A DNA stretch of 64,000 bases from Mycolicibacterium stellerae (GCF_003719305.1 NZ_RARC01000011.1:1-64000); one strand, 5' to 3'; shown: positions 27,841 through 37,905, numbered from the stretch's first letter. Numbers and translations are program-made. The notes: generated by a model from the sequence alone, not told the origin.

Positions 27841-28815
27841 GTGCAGCGCTGGCGGGGGCGGGACGAGATCCCCACAGACTGGGGTAGATGCGTCGTGACG
27901 ATCGGCGTGTTCGACGGGGTGCACCGCGGACACGCCGAGCTGATCAACCACGCCGTCAAGGCGGGCAGGTCCCGCGGTGTGCCCACGGTGTTGATGACGT
28001 TCGACCCGCATCCGATGGAGGTTGTCTTCCCCGGCAGCCATCCCGCTCAGCTGACCACCTTGACGCGGCGCGCCGAGTTGGTCGAGGAGATGGGCATCGA
28101 CGTCTTCCTCGTCATGCCGTTCACATCGGACTTCATGAAGCTGACGCCCGAGCGCTACATCCATGAACTGCTGGTGGAGAGCCTGCACGTCGTCGAGGTG
28201 GTGGTCGGGGAGAACTTCACCTTCGGCAAGAAGGCGGCGGGCAACGTCGACCTGCTGCGTAAGGCGGGGGAGCGGTTCGGATTCGCGGTGGAGGGCATGT
28301 CCCTTGTCGCCGAGCACCAACAGGACCAAACCGTCACCTTCTCGTCGACCTACATCCGGTCCTGCGTGGACGCAGGCGACGTGGTGGCCGCAGCTGAGGG
28401 GCTGGGCCGGCCGCACCGCGTCGAGGGTGTGGTGGTTCGAGGCGACGGCCGCGGCAAGGTACTTGGCTATCCGACCGCCAACGTCGCGCCGCCGATGTAT
28501 TCGGCCATCCCGGCCGACGGGGTGTATGCCGCGTGGTTCACCGTGCTCGGCCACGGCCCGGTCGTGGGCACCGTCGTGCCTGGTGAGCGGTATCAGGCGG
28601 CGGTCTCGGTCGGCACCAATCCGACCTTCTCCGGTCGGACCCGCACGGTCGAGGCGTTCGTCCTCGATACCGAGGCCGACCTGTACGGCCAGCACGTCGG
28701 GGTGGATTTCGTCGCCCGCATCCGCGGCCAGGAGCGTTTCGGCTCGGTGGACGACCTGATCACCGCCATGGGCGGCGACACGCAGCGGGCGCGCGCCATC
28801 CTTGCCGCCCAGTAG
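27841..28815 (+). CDS. ribF: bifunctional riboflavin kinase / FMN adenylyltransferase
   Basis: The 324-aa enzyme makes FMN and FAD from riboflavin. The N-terminal adenylyltransferase domain has [14 protein letters not shown] (nucleotide-binding GxFDGxHxGH) and FSSTYIRS. The C-terminal kinase domain has [11 protein letters not shown] and GTNPTFSG with the TVEAFVLD strand. GTG 27841 gives [11 protein letters not shown], matching the expected mycobacterial N terminus. It precedes rpsO, as in M. tuberculosis. Confidence 0.95.
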   Translation: MQRWRGRDEIPTDWGRCVVTIGVFDGVHRGHAELINHAVKAGRSRGVPTVLMTFDPHPMEVVFPGSHPAQLTTLTRRAELVEEMGIDVFLVMPFTSDFMKLTPERYIHELLVESLHVVEVVVGENFTFGKKAAGNVDLLRKAGERFGFAVEGMSLVAEHQQDQTVTFSSTYIRSCVDAGDVVAAAEGLGRPHRVEGVVVRGDGRGKVLGYPTANVAPPMYSAIPADGVYAAWFTVLGHGPVVGTVVPGERYQAAVSVGTNPTFSGRTRTVEAFVLDTEADLYGQHVGVDFVARIRGQERFGSVDDLITAMGGDTQRARAILAAQ

Positions 28816-28898
28816 CGGCGATTTCGCAGCTCAAAGGGGCGCTGCTAGACTTCACGCCGACCAAGCGTGTGCTGCAGTTCGCGGTGGGCACGCTTTTC

Positions 28899-28913
28899 GG
28901 GGCATTGTGCCCC
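28899..28913 (+). promoter_or_regulatory. hairpin in the rpsO leader
   Basis: GGGGCA-TTG-TGCCCC forms a perfect 6-bp stem with a 3-nt loop in the ribF-rpsO gap, 33 nt before the rpsO start. There is no following T tract, so it is more likely a leader structure (possibly for S15 autoregulation) than a terminator. Confidence 0.4.
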
Positions 28914-28946
28914 TCCTCGCGGACCTATCGATGGAGAGATTGTTTC

Positions 28947-29216
28947 GTGGCGCTCACAGCCGAACAGAAAAAAGACATCCTGGGCTCTTACGGCCTGCAT
29001 GACACCGACACCGGTTCGCCGGAGGCGCAGGTCGCGCTGCTGACCAAGCGCATCGCGGACCTGACCGAGCACCTCAAGGTGCACAAGCACGACCACCACT
29101 CGCGGCGCGGACTTCTGCTGCTGGTCGGTCGGCGCCGCCGCCTGCTCAAGTACATCGCCCAGGTCGACGTGGCGCGCTACCGCTCCCTGATCGAGCGCCT
29201 TGGCCTGCGCCGCTGA
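28947..29216 (+). CDS. rpsO: 30S ribosomal protein S15
   Basis: The 89-aa S15 binds 16S rRNA at the central domain and makes the B4 bridge. Family motifs are clear: [36 protein letters not shown] and the C-terminal [15 protein letters not shown] 28947 follows a GGAGAG RBS and gives exactly the usual 89 residues. The 131-nt leader holds a hairpin that may serve autoregulation. Confidence 0.98.
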   Translation: MALTAEQKKDILGSYGLHDTDTGSPEAQVALLTKRIADLTEHLKVHKHDHHSRRGLLLLVGRRRRLLKYIAQVDVARYRSLIERLGLRR

Positions 29217-29250
29217 CATGAATACGGCCGGGTAGGCGTTACCAGTTGAC

Positions 29251-30075
29251 GTGACTAACCCCGAATACATCCTTGGTAGCGACGAAGCCGAGATCGACCG
29301 ACTGCAGACGCAGGCGGCCATCCTCGCCGAACCGACGGCCCTCCTTTTTCAGCGCGGCGGCATCCGGCCCGGCATGAGAGTCCTCGACCTCGGCAGCGGT
29401 CCCGGCGACGTCGCCTTTCAGGTCGCCGATATCGTCGGCCCAGACGGGTTCGTGGTCGGCGTCGAGCGGGACCCGGCTCAGATCGCCGCGGCAACGGCGC
29501 GGCGGGACCGACTCGGTTTGGGCAATGTCGAGTTTCGTCGGGGCGACGCGCGCACCTTCGTCGACGATGAGCCCTTCGACGCCGGGGTCTGCCGACTGTT
29601 GCTCATGCACCTGCCCGACGCTGCCGATGTTCTCGCACACCAGATGCGCAATCTGCGACCGGGGGGCGTCTTCGTCGCCGTGGATTACGACATGGGTGGT
29701 GCGCGCGCACTTCCCGAGGTCGAGCTGTACTCGCGCGTCCGCGACTGGTTGTGGGCAGGCTTCGAGTACGCCCATGTGGACCCGTTCGTCGGAATGCGCT
29801 TACCCGTGCTTTTCGGCCAGGCGGGCTATGACGACGTAGGGGCGCTCGGGCTGCAGGCCTACTGGCCGCCGGAGAACCGACAGGCTGCGGGCTATGTGGT
29901 CGGCGTGGTGCGCGCGATGAAAGACGCCATCGTCGCCTCGGGTGCCGCAACCGAGGACGAGATAGATCTCGACACGCTGGAGCTGCGGCTCGGGGATGCC
30001 CTCGGCGCGGCCGGCGCGGTGTACACGGCGCCGACGGTGGTCGGTGGGTGGGGCCGGCGCCCTTCGCGCACGTGA
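29251..30075 (+). CDS. class I SAM-dependent methyltransferase
   Basis: The 274-aa protein has motif I VLDLGSGPGD (about residue 50), the acidic ribose-binding residue in GVERDP, and RGDAR plus LLLMHLPD downstream. The C-terminal part has substrate-binding helices. It resembles small-molecule or ubiquinone/menaquinone-type methyltransferases; substrate unknown. It occupies the rpsO-gpsI interval, where M. tuberculosis carries lppU. The GTG at 29251 is the only well-placed start. Confidence 0.82.
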   Translation: MTNPEYILGSDEAEIDRLQTQAAILAEPTALLFQRGGIRPGMRVLDLGSGPGDVAFQVADIVGPDGFVVGVERDPAQIAAATARRDRLGLGNVEFRRGDARTFVDDEPFDAGVCRLLLMHLPDAADVLAHQMRNLRPGGVFVAVDYDMGGARALPEVELYSRVRDWLWAGFEYAHVDPFVGMRLPVLFGQAGYDDVGALGLQAYWPPENRQAAGYVVGVVRAMKDAIVASGAATEDEIDLDTLELRLGDALGAAGAVYTAPTVVGGWGRRPSRT

Positions 30076-30250
30076 GGAGCAATCAGGCATCCAGCACCGC
30101 GGATTTCGGTCGCGTACCTGCTGCAATGTACGATGGCTTAGTTCGGCAGCCGGTTCGGCTCGAACACTTGGGTACGGCCTTCGCAACCACGTGAGCGCCG
30201 TTCCTGCCCGTCATATCGGGATCCGCCTGATCGCGCGGTCTTCGGTAGTG

Positions 30251-30277
30251 GCTGCCGGGGTATTGACTCCCGGCAGC
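30251..30277 (+). promoter_or_regulatory. 9-bp perfect hairpin in the gpsI leader
   Basis: GCTGCCGGG (30251-30259) pairs exactly with CCCGGCAGC (30269-30277) around a 9-nt loop, about 90 nt before gpsI. PNPase mRNAs in other bacteria carry a leader stem cleaved for autoregulation; this could be the equivalent. The rest of the 294-nt gap shows no ORF of interest. Confidence 0.45.
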
Positions 30278-30369
30278 TTCGATCGACGGCCGCTTCCAGG
30301 GCCAGGGTCCACACGCTGTGACGACGCAAAACAGTTGAACAGTGATCCAGAGAGGCCATACGGACGTCT

Positions 30370-32625
30370 ATGTCTGTAGTTGAAATTGAAGAAGGCGTGT
30401 TCGAATCGACCGCCGTTATCGACAACGGGAGCTTCGGCACCCGCACCATTCGTTTCGAGACCGGTCGGCTGGCCAAGCAGGCCGCCGGCGCCGTCGTCGC
30501 CTACCTCGACGACGAGACCATGCTGCTGTCGGCCACGACGGCCAGCAAGACCCCCAAAGACCATTTCGACTTCTTCCCGTTGACGATCGACGTCGAAGAG
30601 CGGATGTATGCGGCGGGACGCATCCCTGGGTCGTTCTTCCGGCGTGAGGGTCGACCCTCCACGGACGCGATCCTGACCTGCCGCCTGATCGACAGGCCGC
30701 TGCGCCCCACCTTCATCTCGGGTCTGCGTAACGAGATCCAGGTCGTCGTCACCATCCTGAGCCTTGATCCCAAGGACCTGTACGACGTTCTGGCGATCAA
30801 CGCCGCATCGGCGTCCACGCAGATCTCAGGAATTCCGTTCTCCGGCCCCGTCGGCGGCGTCCGCGTCGCGTTGATCGAGGGCACCTGGGTGGCGTTCCCC
30901 ACCATCGAGCAGCTCGAGAACGCCGTGTTCGACATGGTCGTCGCGGGTCGCAAGACGGATGACGACGTGGCCATCATGATGGTCGAGGCCGAAGCCACCG
31001 ACAACGTCATCGATTTGATCGCCGGTGGCGCAGGCGCCCCGACCGAGTCCGTCGTCGCCGAGGGTCTGGAAGCAGCCAAGCCGTTCATCGCCGCGTTGTG
31101 TGCCGCTCAGCAGGAGTTGGCCGACAAGGCCGCCAAGCCGACCGCCGAGTACCCGGTGTTCCCCGACTACCAGGACGACGTGTTCTACGCGGTGTCCTCG
31201 GTGGCAACCGATGAGCTGTCCAAGGCGCTGAGCATTGCGGGCAAAGAAGAGCGCAACGATCGCACCGACGAGATCAAGGCCGAGGTGCTTGCGCGGCTGG
31301 CCGACACCTATGAGGGTCGCGAGAAGGAGATCGGTGCGGCATTCCGATCGCTGACCAAGAAGCTTGTACGCCAACGCATTCTGACCGATCACTTCCGTAT
31401 CGACGGCCGTGGCATCACCGATATCCGCGCGCTTTCCGCTGAGGTGGCCGTGATCCCGCGGGCGCACGGCAGCGCGTTGTTCGAGCGCGGCGAGACCCAG
31501 ATCATGGGTGTGACCACGTTGGACATGGTCAAGATGGCCCAGCAGATCGACTCGCTGGGGCCGGAGAAGTCCAAGCGCTACATGCACCACTACAACTTCC
31601 CGCCGTACTCGACCGGTGAGACCGGCCGCGTCGGCTCGCCCAAGCGGCGTGAAATCGGGCACGGGGCGTTGGCCGAGCGGGCGCTCATGCCCGTGCTGCC
31701 GAGCGTCGAAGATTTCCCCTATGCGATCCGCCAGGTGTCCGAGGCGTTGAGTTCTAACGGCTCGACGTCGATGGGCTCGGTGTGCGCGTCGACCCTGTCG
31801 CTGCTGAACGCAGGCGTTCCGCTGAAGGCTCCGGTCGCGGGCATCGCGATGGGCCTGGTGTCCGACGACGTCGAACTGGACGACGGCAAGACGGAGCGTC
31901 GCTTCGTGACGCTGACGGACATCCTCGGCGCTGAGGATGCGTTCGGCGACATGGACTTCAAATGTGCAGGCACCAAGGACTTCGTCACCGCGCTGCAGCT
32001 CGACACCAAGCTCGACGGCATTCCGTCGCAGGTGCTGGCCGGCGCGCTGGCGCAGGCCAAGGACGCCCGTATCACCATTCTCGAGGTGATGGCCGAGGCC
32101 ATCGACGCCCCCGACGAGATGAGCCCCTACGCACCGCGCGTCACCGCGATCAAGGTCCCGGTCGACAAGATCGGCGAGGTCATCGGGCCGAAGGGCAAGA
32201 TGATCAACTCGATCACCGAGCAGACCGGCGCATCCATCTCCATTGAGGACGACGGCACCGTGTTCGTCGGTGCCACCGACGGCTTGTCGGCGCAGGCAGC
32301 GATCGACATGATCAACGCCATCGCCAACCCGCAGCTGCCCAAGACCGGTGAGCGGTTCCTCGGAACCGTGGTCAAGACAACCGATTTCGGCGCGTTCGTG
32401 TCGCTGCTGCCCGGCCGCGACGGGCTGGTGCACATCTCCAAGCTCGGCCGGGGCGAGCGCATCGCCAAGGTCGAAGACGTCGTGAAGGTCGGCGACAAGC
32501 TGCGTGTGGAGATCGCCGATATCGACAACCGCGGCAAGATCTCGCTGGTCCTGGTGTCGGAAGACGAAGAATCCGTGGCGGCGGCTCCTGTTGATACGCC
32601 TGTCGATGCCACGACAGGCAGCTAG
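30370..32625 (+). CDS. gpsI: polyribonucleotide nucleotidyltransferase (PNPase)
   Basis: The 751-aa exoribonuclease degrades RNA 3'-5' phosphorolytically. Two RNase PH-like domains are visible: [11 protein letters not shown] and LIDRPLRP in the first, and [10 protein letters not shown] with FERGETQ in the second. The KH domain follows ([16 protein letters not shown], about residue 600), then the S1 domain ([20 protein letters not shown]). ATG 30370 lies in a leader with a strong hairpin. Its last 20 nt overlap pepR. Confidence 0.97.
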   Translation: MSVVEIEEGVFESTAVIDNGSFGTRTIRFETGRLAKQAAGAVVAYLDDETMLLSATTASKTPKDHFDFFPLTIDVEERMYAAGRIPGSFFRREGRPSTDAILTCRLIDRPLRPTFISGLRNEIQVVVTILSLDPKDLYDVLAINAASASTQISGIPFSGPVGGVRVALIEGTWVAFPTIEQLENAVFDMVVAGRKTDDDVAIMMVEAEATDNVIDLIAGGAGAPTESVVAEGLEAAKPFIAALCAAQQELADKAAKPTAEYPVFPDYQDDVFYAVSSVATDELSKALSIAGKEERNDRTDEIKAEVLARLADTYEGREKEIGAAFRSLTKKLVRQRILTDHFRIDGRGITDIRALSAEVAVIPRAHGSALFERGETQIMGVTTLDMVKMAQQIDSLGPEKSKRYMHHYNFPPYSTGETGRVGSPKRREIGHGALAERALMPVLPSVEDFPYAIRQVSEALSSNGSTSMGSVCASTLSLLNAGVPLKAPVAGIAMGLVSDDVELDDGKTERRFVTLTDILGAEDAFGDMDFKCAGTKDFVTALQLDTKLDGIPSQVLAGALAQAKDARITILEVMAEAIDAPDEMSPYAPRVTAIKVPVDKIGEVIGPKGKMINSITEQTGASISIEDDGTVFVGATDGLSAQAAIDMINAIANPQLPKTGERFLGTVVKTTDFGAFVSLLPGRDGLVHISKLGRGERIAKVEDVVKVGDKLRVEIADIDNRGKISLVLVSEDEESVAAAPVDTPVDATTGS

Positions 32626-33958
32626 CGGGAAGGCGGGCCTGCGACGGGTCCGCCGCGGCAACGAGGGCGCGACAGAGTCCACAGTGCGACGCACCACCCT
32701 GCCCGGTGGTCTGCGCGTCGTCACCGAATACATCCCGTCGGTGCGCTCGGCGTCGGTCGGTGTGTGGGTGGGCGTCGGTTCGCGCGACGAAGGATCCAGC
32801 GTTGCCGGCGCCGCGCACTTCCTCGAGCACCTGTTGTTCAAATCCACCCCGACACGCAGCGCGGTGGAGATCGCCCAGGCGGTGGACGCGGTCGGCGGTG
32901 AACTGAACGCGTTCACGGCACGGGAGCACACCTGCTATTACGCGCACGTCCTCGACAACGATCTCGAGCTGGCCATCGACCTGGTCGCCGACGTCGTGCT
33001 GCGGGGTTCGTGTGCGGTCGAGGACGTGGAGCTCGAGCGCGCAGTGGTGCTCGAGGAGATCGCCATGCGTGACGACGATCCGGAGGACACTCTCGGCGAC
33101 GTCTTCCTGTCCGCCGTATTCGGGGCGCACCCGGTCGGGCGGCCGGTGATCGGCAGTGCCGCATCGGTTTCGGCGATGACGCGTTCGCAGCTGCATTCGT
33201 TCCACGTCCGCCGCTACACACCAGAACGGATGGTGGTTGCGGTCGCGGGCAACGTCGACCATGACGAGGTGGTCGGGCTGGTGCGCGAGCATTTCGGCCG
33301 GCATTTGACGCGCGGTCGCACAGCGGTTCCACCACGCAAGGGCACCGGCCGGGTGACCGGCCAACCGTGTCTTGAGGTGGTCAACCGGGACGCCGAGCAG
33401 ACCCATATGTCGTTGGGCGTGCGGGTGCCTGGCCGGCACTGGAAGCAGCGGTGGGCGTTGTCGGTTCTGAATACCGCGCTGGGCGGCGGCCTGAGTTCGC
33501 GCTTGTTCCAGCAGATTCGCGAGACTCGCGGGCTTGCCTACTCGGTGTATTCGACGGTCGACACGTTCTCCGACACCGGCGCGCTTTCGGTCTATGCCGC
33601 GTGCCTGCCCGAGCGCTTCGGCGAAGTCGCCAGGGTGACAACCGACGTGTTGGAGACGGTGGCCCGCGATGGGATCACCGAAGCCGAGTGCCGGATCGCC
33701 AAGGGGTCGTTGTGCGGCGGGTTGGTGCTCGGGCTTGAGGACTCCGGCTCGCGGATGAACCGCATCGGCCGCAGTGAGTTGAACTTCGGCGAGCACCGCA
33801 GCATCGATCAGACCTTGGAGCTGATCAACGATGTCACCCTCGACCAGGTCAACGCCGTCGCGCGCAAGCTGCTGACCAGGCCGTACGGCGCCGCGGTCCT
33901 CGGGCCTTATCGGACCAAAAGGTCACTGCCGCAGCCGCTTCGGGCAATCGCGGGCTGA
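32606..33958 (+). CDS. pepR: M16 family zinc protease PepR
   Basis: The 450-aa protein has the inverted zinc motif HFLEH (HxxEH) and a downstream Glu in [16 protein letters not shown], both typical of M16B peptidases. The C-terminal half carries the [22 protein letters not shown] segment. It is cytoplasmic or loosely membrane-associated in related bacteria. ATG 32606 gives MPRQAAS, like the M. tuberculosis start, and overlaps gpsI by 20 nt, indicating coupling. Substrate unknown. Confidence 0.92.
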   Translation: MPRQAASGKAGLRRVRRGNEGATESTVRRTTLPGGLRVVTEYIPSVRSASVGVWVGVGSRDEGSSVAGAAHFLEHLLFKSTPTRSAVEIAQAVDAVGGELNAFTAREHTCYYAHVLDNDLELAIDLVADVVLRGSCAVEDVELERAVVLEEIAMRDDDPEDTLGDVFLSAVFGAHPVGRPVIGSAASVSAMTRSQLHSFHVRRYTPERMVVAVAGNVDHDEVVGLVREHFGRHLTRGRTAVPPRKGTGRVTGQPCLEVVNRDAEQTHMSLGVRVPGRHWKQRWALSVLNTALGGGLSSRLFQQIRETRGLAYSVYSTVDTFSDTGALSVYAACLPERFGEVARVTTDVLETVARDGITEAECRIAKGSLCGGLVLGLEDSGSRMNRIGRSELNFGEHRSIDQTLELINDVTLDQVNAVARKLLTRPYGAAVLGPYRTKRSLPQPLRAIAG

Positions 33959-33967
33959 TCACCTACC

Positions 33968-34876
33968 GTGGGAGCAGTGAATCACCTCTCCCGACGAAGC
34001 ATGTTGGTCGGCGGTTTGGCAGTCGCCGGCCTCGCCGCGTGCACGCAGAAATCCGTCCTTGCTGATCCCGCCGAGCCGATCCCGCCGGTGCACGACCGCA
34101 TCGAAGCGCTGCAGCGACGGCACAACGCGAAGATCGGCGTGTACACCATCAACCTGGATTCCGGCCGAACGGTTTCTCACCTCGACGGCGAATCCTTCGC
34201 CATGTGTTCGACGTTCAAGGGTTACGCCGCCGCCAGGGTTCTACAGATGGTCCAGAACGGGGAGCTGACGCTGGACCGGCAGGTGTTCGTCGACCCCGAG
34301 CAGACCTCGCTGCCCAACTCACCGAGGACCGCCGCCAACTCCGGCGGCCAGATGACGTTGGCAGAGCTGTGCGCTGCCGCGGTGCAGGTCAGCGACAACG
34401 CAGCTGGCAACCTGCTCCTCCAGACGATCGGCGGGCCCTCTGCCATCACTGATTTCGCGCGCAGCATCGGCGATGATCGCACCCGGCTGGACCGCTGGGA
34501 GATCGAGCTGAACACCGCGATCCCGGGCGACCCGCGCGACACCAGCAGTCCACGTGCGCTCGGCGGCGGATACCGGAACCTGCTGACCGGGGACGTGCTG
34601 GCAGCACCGCAGCGTCAGCAGCTCGAAGACTGGTTGCGGGCCAATGAGACTTCGAGCATGCGGGCAGGCCTTCCCGAGGGCTGGACCACCGCGGACAAGA
34701 CGGGCAACGGTGACTACGGCAGCACCAACGATGTCGGTATGGCGTACGGGCCGCGGGGCCAGCGGCTGCTGTTGGCGATCATGACGCGCTCGCAGGCCAA
34801 CGATCCGAAGGCGGCGAACAATCGGCCGCTGATCGGCGAACTCACCACGCTGCTGGTGCCTTGGCTGCTGGGATGA
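33968..34876 (+). CDS. class A beta-lactamase, Tat-type lipoprotein signal
   Basis: The 302-aa enzyme has every class A motif: STFK (Ser70-Lys73), SDN (130 loop), EIELN (Glu166-Asn170) and KTG (234 box). It should therefore hydrolyse penicillins or cephalosporins in the envelope. The signal is [17 protein letters not shown], with twin arginine and a lipobox Cys, so Tat export and lipid anchoring are likely, as for BlaC. Start GTG 33968 or GTG 33977. It lies 9 nt after pepR, where M. tuberculosis has Rv2781c. Confidence 0.92.
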   Translation: MGAVNHLSRRSMLVGGLAVAGLAACTQKSVLADPAEPIPPVHDRIEALQRRHNAKIGVYTINLDSGRTVSHLDGESFAMCSTFKGYAAARVLQMVQNGELTLDRQVFVDPEQTSLPNSPRTAANSGGQMTLAELCAAAVQVSDNAAGNLLLQTIGGPSAITDFARSIGDDRTRLDRWEIELNTAIPGDPRDTSSPRALGGGYRNLLTGDVLAAPQRQQLEDWLRANETSSMRAGLPEGWTTADKTGNGDYGSTNDVGMAYGPRGQRLLLAIMTRSQANDPKAANNRPLIGELTTLLVPWLLG

Positions 34877-34880
34877 CCCG

Positions 34881-35702
34881 ATGACAGACCCGACCCCGAC
34901 CTGCTACCGGCACCCGGACCGCGCGACGTATGTCCAGTGCACGCGGTGTCACCGGTACATCTGCCCGGAGTGCATGCGCGACGCCGCCGTCGGCCACCAG
35001 TGCGTGGAGTGCGTCAGCGAAGGCGCCAAGACGGTTAGGCAGCCGCGGACGCAGTTCGGTGGCCGAATGGGTTCGGCCACACCGGTGGTCAGCTATGCCC
35101 TGATCGCGCTCAACGTGGTGTTGTTCGTCGCCCAGATGGCGTCGCGGAAGTTCGAGGCGGCGCTGACGATGTGGTCGCCTGCGGTTGCCGACGGCGAATT
35201 CTGGCGGATGATCACCTCGGCGTTCCTGCACAACGGGATCACCCACATTCTGTTCAACATGTTTGCGCTGTTCGTGGTCGGTCCGCCGTTGGAGATCTGG
35301 CTGGGCCGGCTGCGCTTCAGCGCGCTCTATCTGCTCAGTGCGCTGGGCGGGTCAGTGGTGATCTACCTGTTCTCGCCGCTCAATGCGGCGACGGTAGGAG
35401 CGTCGGGAGCTGTATTCGGTTTGTTCGCAGCCACTTTCGTGGTGGCCAAGAAGGTCAACGTGGACATCCGCTGGGTTGTCATCATGATCGTGATCAACCT
35501 GGTGATCACGTTTACGGTGCCATCGATCAGCTGGCAGGGACATCTCGGCGGGTTGGTTACGGGCGGACTAGTCGCGCTGGCCTACGCGTATGCGCCGCGC
35601 GAGAACCGCGACCTGGTGCAGGCGGGTGCGACGGTCGGCATCCTGGTGCTGTTCGTCGCGCTCATCTGGTGGCGGACAACCGAACTGCTGGCGCTGATCT
35701 AA
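34881..35702 (+). CDS. rhomboid family intramembrane serine protease with N-terminal zinc ribbon
   Basis: The 273-aa protein begins with a B-box-like zinc finger: CYRHPDR, then CTRCHRYICPEC and HQCVEC. A rhomboid domain of at least six membrane helices follows. Catalytic features are GASGAVFGLF (Ser nucleophile) and GHLGGLVTG (His) with HILFNMFAL in the second helix. It cleaves transmembrane substrates; targets unknown. It starts 4 nt after the beta-lactamase, suggesting cotranscription. Rv0110 has similar architecture. It converges with the DUF4334 gene, sharing 4 nt. Confidence 0.9.
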   Translation: MTDPTPTCYRHPDRATYVQCTRCHRYICPECMRDAAVGHQCVECVSEGAKTVRQPRTQFGGRMGSATPVVSYALIALNVVLFVAQMASRKFEAALTMWSPAVADGEFWRMITSAFLHNGITHILFNMFALFVVGPPLEIWLGRLRFSALYLLSALGGSVVIYLFSPLNAATVGASGAVFGLFAATFVVAKKVNVDIRWVVIMIVINLVITFTVPSISWQGHLGGLVTGGLVALAYAYAPRENRDLVQAGATVGILVLFVALIWWRTTELLALI

Positions 35703-36253
35703 CGGAGTTGCATCGAGTCGTCGCGGGTGAGCACGAAGAAGTACGGCTTCTTCGATCCGCGTAGATCCATTGCTCCGATGACGCTTTGGTCGTCCAGCTT
35801 GCGGAAGACGTCGTTGATGGGTAGCTGGTCGTAGATCATGGTTGCGGTGTCGACGCCGCGATAGCGCGTTGTGCGCAGCCTTGCCTTCGGGCTCTGCGTT
35901 CGCAGAATCGGGCTCGCATAGTTGATGAAGGCCGTGTGGTTGCGGCGCCGCAGCGCCGGAATCCTCGTGACCATGCCGAGGCCGGAAAAGGCCAGGATCG
36001 GTTTGACCGCCCAGAGCGCGCGGCCGTCAGCGGTGGGAAACAGCAGCGGGTGGACGGTCTCGCTGTCGACGAACTGCTTTCCCCACCATCCGCTGGCCTC
36101 AAGCAGGCCGTCCAACGGGTGGCCGGTGGGAAGTTCGGCGCCGTGCCACGTACCGATCATGAATTCGGCTTCGGCCGCGGGGCTGGCGTCGAACAGTGCC
36201 AGCGCGTCATCGGTAGTAGTCGGGGCATTCGGGAGTACGTCGGCCAGAACCAT
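35699..36253 (-). CDS. GXWXG and DUF4334 domain protein
   Basis: The 184-aa protein has the N-terminal GXWXG motif (MIGTWHGAELPTGHPLDGLL, about residue 40). The C-terminal DUF4334 domain contains AFINYASPILR, YDQLPINDVFRKLD and GAMDLRGSKKPYFFVL. Function is unknown; such pairs occur in actinobacteria and plants. ATG 36253 is favoured because an inverted repeat just upstream (36266-36281) would be its operator. It is divergent from the SEC-C protein gene. Confidence 0.8.
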   Translation of the reverse strand: MVLADVLPNAPTTTDDALALFDASPAAEAEFMIGTWHGAELPTGHPLDGLLEASGWWGKQFVDSETVHPLLFPTADGRALWAVKPILAFSGLGMVTRIPALRRRNHTAFINYASPILRTQSPKARLRTTRYRGVDTATMIYDQLPINDVFRKLDDQSVIGAMDLRGSKKPYFFVLTRDDSMQLR

Positions 36254-36265
36254 GCCACGACCGTA

Positions 36266-36281
36266 CTTGACAGGTGTCAAG
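36266..36281. promoter_or_regulatory. inverted repeat in the DUF4334 / SEC-C intergenic region
   Basis: CTTGACAGGTGTCAAG has 7-bp perfect arms around GG, 12 nt upstream of ATG 36253 and 25 nt before GTG 36307. It fits a dimeric repressor operator; no regulator gene is adjacent, so the cognate protein would be encoded elsewhere. Confidence 0.5.
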
Positions 36282-36306
36282 GATGGAATCGGCCAGACTG
36301 TGATCT

Positions 36307-36693
36307 GTGTCGGCGACCGATGGCTGCCCGTGCGGCAGTGGCGAAATATTCGAGCTGTGTTGCCTGCCGCTTCACGCCGGGCAGCGGCTGGCTGCGACCG
36401 CAGAGGAGTTGATGAGGTCGCGGTACACCGCCTACGCGGCGGGGGACTTGGACTATGTCTGGCGGACGTGGCATCCGCGCACCCGGCCAGAGGTGTTGAC
36501 ACCCTCGGGTGAGACCTGGACGGGACTGGAAATCCTCGACACGGTGGCGGGACAGCACGGCGACGAGTTGGGGGAGGTGGAGTTTCGAGCCCACTACCAC
36601 CTGAACCGACGAAGTGGGACGCTGCATGAGCGGTCCCACTTCGCCGTTAGAGCCCGTCGTTGGCTTTACGTGGACGGGGAGTTGTTCGGTTGA
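36307..36693 (+). CDS. YchJ family (UPF0225) SEC-C motif protein
   Basis: The 128-aa protein starts with the SEC-C-type zinc motif CPCGSGEIFELCC. A NTF2-like domain characteristic of YchJ/UPF0225 follows (RSRYTAYAAGDLDYVWRTWHP, HERSHFAVRARRWLYVDGEL). The family is widely conserved but uncharacterised. It starts with GTG 36307 and converges with ald, separated by only 4 nt. Confidence 0.85.
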   Translation: MSATDGCPCGSGEIFELCCLPLHAGQRLAATAEELMRSRYTAYAAGDLDYVWRTWHPRTRPEVLTPSGETWTGLEILDTVAGQHGDELGEVEFRAHYHLNRRSGTLHERSHFAVRARRWLYVDGELFG

Positions 36694-36697
36694 GCGA

Positions 36698-37813
36698 TCA
36701 GGCCAGTACGGTGGCCGGGTCGGTGAACGGCAGCTCGAGATCGGAGGCCACCTGCTCGGAGAGCAGGTCGCCCTCGTGCGTCGAAAGTCCCTTGGCCAGA
36801 GCGGAATCGGCCTGGCATGCGGCCTTCCAGCCCCTGTCGGCGAGCTTGATCACGTACGGCATCGTCGCGTTCGTCAGCGCATAGGTCGACGTGCGCGGAA
36901 CGGCGCCGGGCATGTTGGCCACGCAGTAGAACACCGTGTCGTGAACTGCGAAGGTCGGGTCGTCGTGGGTGGTGGGCCGCGAGTCCTCGAAGCAGCCACC
37001 CTGGTCGATCGCGATGTCGACCAGCACGGCACCTGGCTTCATGTGCGCGACAGTCGAATTCGTGACGAGCTTCGGGGCCTTCGCGCCGGGCACCAGCACG
37101 GCGCCGATCACCAGGTCGGCGTCCTTGACCGCGTCCTCGAGGTCCAGCATGGACGAGTAGCGGGTCTCGATGGCTCCGCTGTTCTCGTTGTCGATCTTGC
37201 GAAGCGTGTTGACGTTCACGTCGAAGACGGCCACGTGGGCACCCATACCCTTGGCGATGCGGGCGGCGTTGTAGCCGGCCACGCCGCCTCCGATCACGAC
37301 GACCTCGGCGGGGGCCACACCCGGCACGCCGCCCATCAGGACGCCGCGGCCGCCGTGGCTGCGCATCAGATGGTAGGCGCCGACCTGCGCCGACAACCGG
37401 CCTGCAACCTCGCTCATCGGCGCCAGCAGCGGCAGCGCGCCGTCGGCGGTCTGCACGGTCTCGTAGGCGATCGAGGTGGTGCCAGAAGCCATCAGCGCAT
37501 CGGTGCACGGCTTGGAAGCGGCCAGGTGAAGATAGGTGAACAGGGTCTGGCCCTCGCGCAGGCGGGCATACTCGGGCTCGATCGGCTCCTTGACCTTGAG
37601 CAGCAGATCGGCCTCGGCCCAGACCTCGTCGACGCTGTTGACCATCTGGGCGCCTGCCCGCTTGAAGTCGGCGTCGGAGATCGCAGAGCCCTCGCCCGCA
37701 CCGGCCTCAATGAGCACCTCGTGGCCACGGTGGACCAGCTCGGCCACACCTGCAGGGGTGATGGCGACTCGGAATTCGTTGTTCTTGATCTCGGTCGGGA
37801 TGCCGACGCGCAT
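36698..37813 (-). CDS. ald: alanine dehydrogenase
   Basis: The 371-aa NAD-dependent enzyme interconverts L-alanine and pyruvate plus ammonia. Family landmarks are MRVGIPTEIKNNEFRVAITP, VKEPIEPEY, TYLHLAA, the NAD-binding VVVIGGGVAGYNAARIA (about residue 170) and NMPGAVPRTSTYALTNAT. Divergent from aldR; the 92-nt gap holds inverted repeats that are likely AldR sites. Length matches Rv2780. Confidence 0.96.
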   Translation of the reverse strand: MRVGIPTEIKNNEFRVAITPAGVAELVHRGHEVLIEAGAGEGSAISDADFKRAGAQMVNSVDEVWAEADLLLKVKEPIEPEYARLREGQTLFTYLHLAASKPCTDALMASGTTSIAYETVQTADGALPLLAPMSEVAGRLSAQVGAYHLMRSHGGRGVLMGGVPGVAPAEVVVIGGGVAGYNAARIAKGMGAHVAVFDVNVNTLRKIDNENSGAIETRYSSMLDLEDAVKDADLVIGAVLVPGAKAPKLVTNSTVAHMKPGAVLVDIAIDQGGCFEDSRPTTHDDPTFAVHDTVFYCVANMPGAVPRTSTYALTNATMPYVIKLADRGWKAACQADSALAKGLSTHEGDLLSEQVASDLELPFTDPATVLA

Positions 37814-37845
37814 GATCGCTCCTGTTTGTCGATGGACTCCCTAAA

Positions 37846-37869
37846 TTGTGAAGAACCTTCGACTCACAA
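37846..37869. promoter_or_regulatory. candidate AldR/Lrp binding site between ald and aldR
   Basis: TTGTGA, 12 nt, TCACAA forms an inverted repeat in the middle of the divergent gap. A second, imperfect dyad (ATGAT to ATATCAT, about 37882-37899) adjoins the aldR start. Lrp/AsnC regulators often bind several such sites upstream of ald. Confidence 0.5.
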
Positions 37870-37905
37870 GCAATAGAACCGATGATCATTCGATATCATG
37901 GGGTA

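Noticed and set aside
28899..28913. The rpsO leader hairpin as an intrinsic terminator
   Set aside because: No T run follows, and placing a terminator directly before an essential ribosomal gene is less likely than a leader structure.
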